Assembly: GCF_030160715.1 (NCBI RefSeq)
Contig: NZ_BSOW01000016.1
Location: 124,001 to 188,000, forward strand
Direction of reading: 5' to 3'
Length of the DNA: 64,000 nt
Source: Bradyrhizobium iriomotense
GTDB lineage: Bacteria; Pseudomonadota; Alphaproteobacteria; Rhizobiales; Xanthobacteraceae
Position 1 is the stretch's first letter; the number at the start of each line of letters is the position of its first letter. The notes under the pieces were generated by a model. The model saw nothing but the letters and a program-made list of their open reading frames with translations, ran no database searches and was not told where the DNA came from. Below are positions 50,712 through 57,732 of the stretch, in pieces. A program made the position numbers and the translations under genes.

Positions 50712-51860
50712 ATGCCGCTCGTCGACAGCCAGGGAGCGATCGGTGCGGTGAGCGGCCTGCTGCAGGAACAGATCAGCGCGCGCCTCAGTAGCATGGCCGT
50801 CTCGGTCGGGCGGCCGGAAGAGGCGGCGAAGAGCAACGGGCCGCGTCTCAATCTGTTTCTCTATCGCATCGGCTTCGACGCCTCCTTACGCAACCTGCCG
50901 CTCGATCCGGGTCAACAACCGCCGATCTGGCTCGTGCTGTATTATTTGTTGACGGCGTTTGACGGTCAAAAAGAGAGCGACAGCACGGATGCGCATACCC
51001 TGTTCGGGCGGGGAATCCTGGCGCTACAGGAACTGAACTTCCTGCGTCCGACGACCAAGGAGCTGGCGCAGAACCCGGAGTCGCTGAAGATCACCTTCGA
51101 CGAAGCCGACGTCGAGCTGCTGTCCAAGCTGATGCAGGGCTCCGACGAGAAGTACCGCGTCTCGGCGGCGTTCCAGATCCGCCCCGTGATGATCATGGGC
51201 GACCAGCCGTCGTCCTATGCGCCGCTGGTGAAGACGGTCGGGCCGCCGCTGCCGAACCCGCCGCCCTATGACCAGACCGGCGTCTGGGTGCTGCCCAATC
51301 TCGGGCCGCGCCTCGAGACGATCGTGCCCGCGCGCACGACACTTCCCGTCACGTTGACGCTCGATGGCAACGACCTGGGCGAGGTCGATCAGGTGCAGGT
51401 CGGCCCGTTGACGCTTGCCGCAAGCCCGGCGCCGGGAGGCGACGTGACCGCGACGATTTCAGCCGCAGCTACGCTCTCCGCCGGCGCCTACCCCGTGATC
51501 GTAAGCCGTCCCTTCGCCAGTCACACCATCAGCAGCAACGTGCTGCTGCTGCATGTTCTGCCTGAGCTCGCCACAGCGACGCCAAGCGGGCTCACGGCCG
51601 TCTCTGCCTCCGACCCGCGCCTGTTTGGTCATCTCAGTCTCACGGGGACCCGTCTCGGCGGCCCCGGCGATTCGATCTTCATTGCCTTCTTCGGCGATGG
51701 CGATTCTGCGACGATGTTCGAGGCGCCGGGGACAGCAACCCAGGATGCCCTCGACATCGACGTGCCCATTGCAAAAGCGCTCGATCCCGGAACCTATCGC
51801 ATCATCCTGCGCGTCAACGGCGAGCAGGCTGACGATGCCATCGCGGTGAACTGGTCATGA
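50712..51860 (+). CDS. DUF4255/Pvc16-type protein with IPT-like C-terminal domains
   Basis: The 382-residue protein's N-terminal 180 residues match DUF4255 (Pvc16_N): IGAVSGLLQEQISARLSSMA, RLNLFLYRIGFDASLRNLP, WLVLYYLLTAFDG and FGRGILALQEL. In Afp/PVC this protein caps the sheath-tube end and fixes particle length. The C-terminal half (about 195-380) has two Ig/IPT-like beta domains (PARTTLPVTLTLDGNDLGEV, FGHLSLTGTRLGGPGDSIFI), as seen in some relatives. Stop and next start overlap (ATGA). Confidence 0.85.
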   Translation: MPLVDSQGAIGAVSGLLQEQISARLSSMAVSVGRPEEAAKSNGPRLNLFLYRIGFDASLRNLPLDPGQQPPIWLVLYYLLTAFDGQKESDSTDAHTLFGRGILALQELNFLRPTTKELAQNPESLKITFDEADVELLSKLMQGSDEKYRVSAAFQIRPVMIMGDQPSSYAPLVKTVGPPLPNPPPYDQTGVWVLPNLGPRLETIVPARTTLPVTLTLDGNDLGEVDQVQVGPLTLAASPAPGGDVTATISAAATLSAGAYPVIVSRPFASHTISSNVLLLHVLPELATATPSGLTAVSASDPRLFGHLSLTGTRLGGPGDSIFIAFFGDGDSATMFEAPGTATQDALDIDVPIAKALDPGTYRIILRVNGEQADDAIAVNWS

Positions 51861-53974
51861 CCGCGATCGCTGCAGTCCCGAGAGCCGTACTGCTCAATCC
51901 CGATCTCGGCGTTGCCGATGCCGGTGTCGCGTGGTGGCTCGATCAAGTGACGCTACGGCTGCGCCGCGAAGTGGCGTGGTGCTGGCATCTGCGCGGCGAG
52001 GGCAGGCCGTCGGCGGGCGGCATGCCCCCCTTCGCCGATTCTGCTGCCGAGAGCCTCGATCTGACGCGCTACATCGGTGACAAGCGCGCCTTCTTCGCCA
52101 CCGACGTCGCGGCGCGGCATCTCAGCGAGCGGCTCGCCGGCGCGGCACGTCCGGCGGCGTCACAGGCAAGCGGGAGCTGGGACTGGATTGCGCGGCAAGC
52201 CGGTCTCGATGACGCCGCGCAGTTCGTGCTTGCGCTCGCGCTGGCGGCGCGTCTCGACGCCGCGCTTGGTCCGGTCTTCGCGTGCTGCCACAACGATCCG
52301 TCGCGCACCTGCCCGACGCTCGCGCTGGCGCAGCGCCTGTGGGACGAGCCGCGCGCGGTGACGGCTTGCGCCGATCCAGCACATCCGCTGCGGCGCTACG
52401 GTCTTCTCAGTGGTGCCATCGATGGCCATGACACGACCGACTGGATGCAGCCGCTCGATCTGTCGCCGATGCTCGTCGGCGCGCTCGCCGATCCCGCAAG
52501 CTGCGGGCCGGCCGGCCTTGTTCCGGTCAGCGCGGCGGGCAGGCGGCTCCCCGACACGGCCCTTGGCCTCGTGGCGCGCCTCGCGACAGAGCCACCGTCG
52601 GCACTGCAAATCGTTGCGCTGGCGGGATCGCGGGGCGCCGACATTGCCGGATGGGCCGCAGCGCTTGCAGCATCGCATGGACGGCGTGTCGTCACGCTCG
52701 CGGCTCATCTGCCGCCCGATCGCGCGCATGTGCAGGCCGTGCTGGCACTGTGCTGGCTCCGTGACGTCGACCTGGTCGTCCCTGACGGTTGGCAGAGCCG
52801 TGGTCACGCGGCGACATCCGAGTGCTGGTTCGCCGCCAGCCTGTCGCAGCCGGTGCGCTGCTACGTGGCCGTCGGCGACGGCATGGCGGAGCCGCCTGCA
52901 AGCCACATCTTGCCGACGCTTCGTCTTCCAGCGCCCGACTATGCCGACCGCGTCGCGCAACTCACCGCGGCGCTCGGCTCGCGTGCGGCGGCACTCGACG
53001 GGACGGTGCGGGAGGCCGCCCGGCGCTTCCGGCTCGACGATCGCCCGCTCGCCAATGTCGCGCACATGCTGCGCGCACGGCCGGGACCCCTGAGCGCGAC
53101 CGAACTGATCGCGCTGTGCCGTGCCGAGGCGGGCGGCCGCATGGGCGCGTTGACGCAGCCCGTGGTGCCGCGCTTCACGCTGGATGAGCTGGTGCTGCCG
53201 AAGCAACAGGCCGCGCAGCTTCAGACCATCGCCGATGCGATGCGCGCCTTGACCCGCGTGCACTATGAATGGGGCACGGCGCGGGTCTGGAACGAGAGCG
53301 GACTCTCCGTTTTGTTCTGCGGTTCGTCCGGCACCGGCAAGACCATGGCTGCGGAGGCGCTGGCACAGGCGCTGAACCTGCCGCTCTACCGCATCGACCT
53401 GTCCCAGGTGGTCAACAAATATATCGGCGAGACCGAGAAGAACCTCGCGCGCATCTTCGATGCCGCCGAGGAGAGCGACAGCATCCTGTTCTTCGACGAA
53501 GCCGACGCGCTGTTCGGCAAGCGCACCGACGTCAGGGATGCCCATGATCGCTTCGCCAATATCGAGATCAGCTACCTGCTGGAGCGGATGGAGCGCTTCA
53601 AGGGCCTGGCGATCCTCGCCACCAACCGCCGCAAGGATCTCGACGACGCCTTCACGCGCCGCCTGCGCTACGTCGTCGAGTTTCCGCTGCCGGGGCTGGC
53701 CGAGCGCGAGCGCATCTGGCGCCAGGTATTCCCGGGAGGTGTCGACGTCGGCGATCTCGATTTTGGCTTCCTGGCCGGTCAATTCGAGCTTGCCGGCGGG
53801 CATATCCGTTCCGCGGCCTTCAACGCCTGTCTCAGCCGCGCCGCAAAGGACAGCGACGCGCGGCTCACCATGGCCGACGTCCTCGTCGCAATCCGGCGCG
53901 AGCTCGACAAGCTCGATCGCATCTCAACCCCCGGGCAGTTCGGCCGCTACGCGGATCTCGTGAGGGACACATGA
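51857..53974 (+). CDS. AAA+ ATPase of the injection system (Afp15-like)
   Basis: The 705-residue protein has an N-terminal region (1-430) special to CIS ATPases and a C-terminal AAA+ module. Walker A is FCGSSGTGKTMAAEALAQAL (about 487-506), then INKYIGETEKN-type sequence VVNKYIGETEKNLARIFDAA, Walker B SILFFDEADALFGKR (about 542-556), sensor ILATNRRKDLDDAFTRRLRY and an arginine-rich end of the lid. In Afp/PVC loci this ATPase is needed for assembly or stability, although it is not part of the finished particle. It starts inside the preceding stop and ends inside the next start, so the three genes are coupled. Confidence 0.9.
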   Translation: MTAIAAVPRAVLLNPDLGVADAGVAWWLDQVTLRLRREVAWCWHLRGEGRPSAGGMPPFADSAAESLDLTRYIGDKRAFFATDVAARHLSERLAGAARPAASQASGSWDWIARQAGLDDAAQFVLALALAARLDAALGPVFACCHNDPSRTCPTLALAQRLWDEPRAVTACADPAHPLRRYGLLSGAIDGHDTTDWMQPLDLSPMLVGALADPASCGPAGLVPVSAAGRRLPDTALGLVARLATEPPSALQIVALAGSRGADIAGWAAALAASHGRRVVTLAAHLPPDRAHVQAVLALCWLRDVDLVVPDGWQSRGHAATSECWFAASLSQPVRCYVAVGDGMAEPPASHILPTLRLPAPDYADRVAQLTAALGSRAAALDGTVREAARRFRLDDRPLANVAHMLRARPGPLSATELIALCRAEAGGRMGALTQPVVPRFTLDELVLPKQQAAQLQTIADAMRALTRVHYEWGTARVWNESGLSVLFCGSSGTGKTMAAEALAQALNLPLYRIDLSQVVNKYIGETEKNLARIFDAAEESDSILFFDEADALFGKRTDVRDAHDRFANIEISYLLERMERFKGLAILATNRRKDLDDAFTRRLRYVVEFPLPGLAERERIWRQVFPGGVDVGDLDFGFLAGQFELAGGHIRSAAFNACLSRAAKDSDARLTMADVLVAIRRELDKLDRISTPGQFGRYADLVRDT

Positions 53975-54261
53975 GCACGATCGACATCGACCGCATCGAA
54001 TTGACACTGTTCGGTGTCTCGCCGGCGGCGGCGCAATCGGCCGCGACGGAGCTCGAAGCGCTGTTGCGCCAGCGGCTCGCGGGATGGCGTCCGGACATCG
54101 CGGGCACCGCGCCCGTTGCTCTCGGCAACCTGGATCTCGGCCGTGTCGACGCCGCCGCGCGGCTCGACGCACCGGCGCTCGCGACGTTGATCGCCGACCG
54201 CCTGATCGCCCAGCTCGACCGGGCGTTCGCTCGTCCGACCGCTGCAACGGAGGACGTGTGA
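53971..54261 (+). CDS. Small conserved protein of the injection-system operon
   Basis: The 96-residue protein is IDIDRIELTLFGVSPAAAQS, then a helical middle (ELEALLRQRLAG) and C-terminal helices (LATLIADRLIAQLDRAFAR). The start strand is seen in small proteins that sit just before the CIS tube-adaptor gene in related loci. Function unknown; it may be a tube or baseplate accessory. It overlaps 4 bases with the ATPase gene and 1 base with the next gene (TGATG). Confidence 0.6.
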   Translation: MSTIDIDRIELTLFGVSPAAAQSAATELEALLRQRLAGWRPDIAGTAPVALGNLDLGRVDAAARLDAPALATLIADRLIAQLDRAFARPTAATEDV

Positions 54262-54950
54262 TGGCCCTGTTGATGCGCGGAGCCCTGGTCGAGTACAGCG
54301 GTGCCTTTCTGGGACCGATCCCGAACATCGTGATCTTCCAGTTCAACCCAGAGAAACTCTCGCGCACGATCAACATTCCGCCGCCACCCGCGATCACCCC
54401 GACCTCGCGCAAGCAGAAGACGGAAACCGGCAAGGCCTCGGCACCGCCGACCGAGAGCATCAGCGTGACGGCGCAGTTCTCCGCCGCCGACGATCTCGGT
54501 CGCGGCGATGCGCTGTCCGTCGTGCCGCGGCTGTTCGGCATCGCGCCGCAACTCGCGGCGCTGGAGAAGATGGTCTACCCGCCGAAGACGCCGGGCGGCC
54601 TCATCGGCGCGGCGATCGATGCCGTCGGCGCGGCCTTGGGCGGCGGCGCGCAAGCCGCCACCCGCAGCGTGCCGCGCGAAAAAGTGCCGACACTGCTCTT
54701 CATCTGGGGGCCGACCCGCGTGCTGCCGGTGACGCTCAAGACGATGTCGATCACGGAGCAGCAATTCGATTTCCTGCTCAACCCGGTACAGGCCGAGGTC
54801 AGCCTCGGCCTCGAAGTGGCGAGCGCGCCGCCGTCCAAGGATGTCGTGGCCAACGGTGCGCTCACCTACACCAACCTGATCAAGGATACGCAGGCAACGC
54901 TCAACCTGGCGAAGGCGGCCGTGCTCGCCGTCGACATCATCCCGTTCTAG
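54261..54950 (+). CDS. CIS tube-adaptor protein (Afp7/PF19266-like)
   Basis: The 229-residue protein matches the N-terminal part of Afp7/Pvc7: RGALVEYSGAFLGPIPNIVI, FQFNPEKLSRTINIPPPPAI, SISVTAQFSAADDLG, PTLLFIWGPTRVLPVTLKTM and ITEQQFDFLLNPVQAEVSLG. In Afp this domain is fused to LysM and links tube to hub; here LysM is a separate gene just downstream. The ATG at 54261 overlaps the previous TGA by one base. Confidence 0.87.
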   Translation: MALLMRGALVEYSGAFLGPIPNIVIFQFNPEKLSRTINIPPPPAITPTSRKQKTETGKASAPPTESISVTAQFSAADDLGRGDALSVVPRLFGIAPQLAALEKMVYPPKTPGGLIGAAIDAVGAALGGGAQAATRSVPREKVPTLLFIWGPTRVLPVTLKTMSITEQQFDFLLNPVQAEVSLGLEVASAPPSKDVVANGALTYTNLIKDTQATLNLAKAAVLAVDIIPF

Positions 54951-54958
54951 AGGCATCA

Positions 54959-55231
54959 ATGTTTTTGAAGAACTCCCGTTATTATGGCCTCCCCACCGTG
55001 ATCGCGCACGACCGCAGCGGCGACGAGGTCGTTGCCGTGAAGCTGCGCCGCCTGCCCGCGGTCGTGGGCGATCCCTTCACCGTGCAGGGGCACGACCGCC
55101 TCGACGTCATCTGCGACCTGCAATACGGCGATGCCACGCGCTACTGGCACATCGCCGACGCCAACACCGAATTCGAGGCGGACGAGCTCGTTCGCGTCGC
55201 CGGACGCGTCATTGCGGTCCCCAAGAGTTGA
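54959..55231 (+). CDS. LysM/tail-protein-X-like baseplate protein
   Basis: This 90-residue protein, FLKNSRYYGLPTVIAHDRSG, then RLDVICDLQYGDATRYWHIA and ADELVRVAGRVIAVP, fits the gpX/LysM pattern (GDxxxYWxIADAN). LysM here is a structural piece that pins the baseplate hub, corresponding to the C-terminus of Afp7. Eight bases separate it from the preceding gene. Confidence 0.8.
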   Translation: MFLKNSRYYGLPTVIAHDRSGDEVVAVKLRRLPAVVGDPFTVQGHDRLDVICDLQYGDATRYWHIADANTEFEADELVRVAGRVIAVPKS

Positions 55232-55250
55232 GAACCCGGGCTTGAAAACC

Positions 55251-56360
55251 ATGGCCGACGTGCAATACCGCCTCTATTTCGATAATGCGCCGGTCGAGCA
55301 GGCGCGGATCGATCAGTTCACGGAGATCCGGATCGATCAGGCCATCGGCCTTGTCGCGGAGGCGGAGCTCGATCTGCCGGTGTCGACCGATGATTCCGGC
55401 GTGTGGTCGGGACAGGACGACGATTTCTCCGCCCCGTTCCACCGCATCCGTATCGAGGTGCAGATAGGCGATGGCGATTTCGTGCCGCTGATCGACGGGC
55501 CCGTCGTGGCGCAGCGTTTCGCGCTGAAGGCGGAGCCCGACGACAGCCAGGTGACGCTGGTGGTGCACGACGACAGCGTGCTGCTCAATCGCGACGAGAA
55601 AGTCGTCGTATTCGAGGACAGGGGCGCGAGCGACATCGCCAGGACGTTGATCGAGGAGCCGGGCCTCGATTCCGAGGTCGACGACACGCCGGCCGACGGC
55701 GGCGCGCTGACGCGCTATGTGGTGCAGCGTGGCACCAATATGCAGCTGCTGCGCCAGCTCGCGCGGCGTAACGGCATGTGGGCCTATGTGAAGCCGGGCC
55801 CGCGGCCGGGCAAGAGCATCGGCGTGTTTGCGCGCCCGAGCTTCGATCCGAGCGGGCTGCCGGAGATCCTGCTGCTTGGACCCGATCGCAACATCGACGT
55901 GTTCACGGTCGAGTTCGACGCGCTGCGGCCGCTCAAGGCGCAGGCCGGCAGCGTCACCATCGCCGACACCTCGGAACTGACCAGCGACGCCGAGAGCGCG
56001 AGCCTCGCCCCGCTTGGCGACGAGGCGCTGCACGGCGTCCTGAACCCGACCGGCACCGCGATGCTCGCGCGCACGCGCGAGGAGCAGGCCGACATCGACG
56101 CGGCGACGCAGGCTGCCGTCGACCTGTCCGCATTCGCCTACAGCGCGGAAGGCGAGCTCAACAACGACCTCTATGAAGGCATCATCCAGCCCTACCAGGT
56201 CGTGAGCGTCGCCGGCATCGGCGGCCGCCTGAGCGGCAACTATGTGGTCAGCCGCGTCAGTCACAAGCTGACCGACGCGAGCTATCAGCAGAACTTCGCC
56301 CTGATCCGCAACGCCCGCTCTGGCAGCGGCGGGGGCGGCATTCCCGGAGGGATCATCTGA
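55251..56360 (+). CDS. Baseplate hub protein (T4 gp27 / gpD-like)
   Basis: The 369-residue protein matches the VgrG N-terminal hub fold: VQYRLYFDNAPVEQARIDQF, DGDFVPLIDGPVVAQRFALK, VTLVVHDDSVLLNRDEKVVV, TRYVVQRGTNMQLLRQLARR, YEGIIQPYQVVSVAGIGGRL and NYVVSRVSHKLTDASYQQNF. It ends in a Gly-rich tail. The OB-fold spike part is a separate gene directly after it (1-base overlap), so VgrG is split as in P2/Mu-type phages rather than fused as in Afp8. The ATG at 55251 is the family start. Confidence 0.88.
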   Translation: MADVQYRLYFDNAPVEQARIDQFTEIRIDQAIGLVAEAELDLPVSTDDSGVWSGQDDDFSAPFHRIRIEVQIGDGDFVPLIDGPVVAQRFALKAEPDDSQVTLVVHDDSVLLNRDEKVVVFEDRGASDIARTLIEEPGLDSEVDDTPADGGALTRYVVQRGTNMQLLRQLARRNGMWAYVKPGPRPGKSIGVFARPSFDPSGLPEILLLGPDRNIDVFTVEFDALRPLKAQAGSVTIADTSELTSDAESASLAPLGDEALHGVLNPTGTAMLARTREEQADIDAATQAAVDLSAFAYSAEGELNNDLYEGIIQPYQVVSVAGIGGRLSGNYVVSRVSHKLTDASYQQNFALIRNARSGSGGGGIPGGII

Positions 56361-57076
56361 TGGACGGCGGCACCATGGAGCGCGTGGTTGTGGAACTCGC
56401 CAGCGAGGCGCGCGAGCGCTTCTACGGCAAATATCGCGGCACCGTCGAGGACGTCGACGATCCCGAGCAGCTCGGACGCATCAAGGTTCGGGTGCCGGAA
56501 GTCTATGGCAGCGTGGTGTCGCCCTGGGCGCTGCCTTGCGCGCCCTATGCCGGTTCCGGCGTCGGCTTCTTCGCCATTCCGCCGGCCAGCGCCGGCGTGT
56601 GGGTCGAGTTCGAGGCGGGCGATCCGTCGCGTCCGATCTGGACCGGCGGATGGTGGGGGCGCAACGATCCGCCGCAGGACCAGTCGGGATCGGCGGCGAG
56701 CCCGCCGTTGAAGATCTGGCGCAGCGAGAAGGGTCTGCTGCTCGCGTTCGACGACGACGGCAGCACGGCGACGCTGTCCGACGGCAACGGCAACAATCTC
56801 GTGACCATCAAGGCCAATGACGGCGAGGTGCGCGTCGAGGCCACCGCCAAGGTCGTGGTCGAGGCGCCGCAGATCCAGCTCGTCGATGGCTCGACGCATC
56901 CTCTGGTGTTCGGCGACAGCCTGCTCAGCTACCTCAACAATCTCGTCACGGTTTTCTCCACCCACACGCATGCCGGCGAGACGTGTCTCGGCATTCCCGT
57001 GACGCCGATGATTCCGGTGCAGCCGTTTCCGCCGGCAACGCCGGACATGCTCTCGGTCAAGGTCACGACGGGGTAA
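56360..57076 (+). CDS. Spike protein with gp5/gpV OB-fold
   Basis: The 238-residue protein's OB-fold (about 22-115) reads YGKYRGTVEDVDDPEQLGRI, KVRVPEVYGSVVSPWALPCA, FFAIPPASAGVWVEFEAGDP and PIWTGGWWGRN. A beta-strand region follows (KGLLLAFDDDGSTATLSDGN, VRVEATAKVVVEAPQIQLVD), which should form the needle trimer. It ends with FSTHTHAGETCLGIPVTP. It pierces the target membrane when the sheath contracts. No lysozyme domain. Confidence 0.9.
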   Translation: MDGGTMERVVVELASEARERFYGKYRGTVEDVDDPEQLGRIKVRVPEVYGSVVSPWALPCAPYAGSGVGFFAIPPASAGVWVEFEAGDPSRPIWTGGWWGRNDPPQDQSGSAASPPLKIWRSEKGLLLAFDDDGSTATLSDGNGNNLVTIKANDGEVRVEATAKVVVEAPQIQLVDGSTHPLVFGDSLLSYLNNLVTVFSTHTHAGETCLGIPVTPMIPVQPFPPATPDMLSVKVTTG

Positions 57077-57081
57077 CGACG

Positions 57082-57345
57082 ATGGGTCAGCTCAAGCCCG
57101 GCAGCATCGACGACATGGCGAACAGCATGGCTGAGGCCATTGACCAGGCGATGCAGGTCGCGTGGCCGGCGGCCTTCGGCCAGTCGCTGCCGGATCAGGG
57201 CAAGCGCGACCGCCAGGTGCTGTTCGTCGCGATCGCCAACGGCGTGCTCGGCTATCTCCGAGACAATCTGGCCGCGCTGGAAACCACCGTCGTTCACGAC
57301 ACGGTGGACGGTCACAAGCATCATCTCGATTTCGATCTGGGCTAG
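57082..57345 (+). CDS. Small conserved injection-system protein
   Basis: The 87-residue protein is GSIDDMANSMAEAIDQAMQV, then GKRDRQVLFVAIANGVLGYL and VDGHKHHLDFDLG. Its position between spike and gp25 is that of the PAAR tip gene in other loci, but no PAAR or DUF4280 pattern is present. It may be a small baseplate piece or chaperone. The gap to the spike gene is 5 bases. Confidence 0.6.
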   Translation: MGQLKPGSIDDMANSMAEAIDQAMQVAWPAAFGQSLPDQGKRDRQVLFVAIANGVLGYLRDNLAALETTVVHDTVDGHKHHLDFDLG

Positions 57346-57354
57346 GAGCGACCC

Positions 57355-57732
57355 ATGGATGGACGGCACATGGCCTTTCCCTTCCGCGTCGGCACCGACG
57401 GGCGGATCGCCGCGCCGCTATCGCTCGACGATCACGTGCGCGGGGAGATCATCCAGCTCCTGCTCACCAATTCCGGCGAGCGGCCGTTCCTGCCGCGGTT
57501 CGGCGGTGGCTTGAGGCGGATGGTGTTCAACCGCAACGACGACGTCACCGCCGGCATGGTGAAGTCGGTGCTGGCGCAGAACCTGTCGCTGTGGCTCGGC
57601 CAGCGCATCAACGTCGAGCGGCTCGAGGTCACCGCCGACGACGCCACGCTCAATGTCGACCTGCGCTACAGCGTGATCGCGACCGGCGAGACCAAACAGG
57701 TGCGCTTCCAGCGTCAGGTGGGGGCGGCATGA
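57355..57732 (+). CDS. Baseplate wedge protein gp25-like
   Basis: The 125-residue protein of the GPW/gp25 family has FPFRVGTDGRIAAPLSLDDH, VRGEIIQLLLTNSGERPFLP, RFGGGLRRMVFNRNDD and the last strands VERLEVTADDATLNVDLRY. Its EPR-like turn (GERPF) contacts the sheath. AGGAG lies 7 bases before the ATG. The stop overlaps the start of the next gene (ATGA). Confidence 0.92.
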   Translation: MDGRHMAFPFRVGTDGRIAAPLSLDDHVRGEIIQLLLTNSGERPFLPRFGGGLRRMVFNRNDDVTAGMVKSVLAQNLSLWLGQRINVERLEVTADDATLNVDLRYSVIATGETKQVRFQRQVGAA

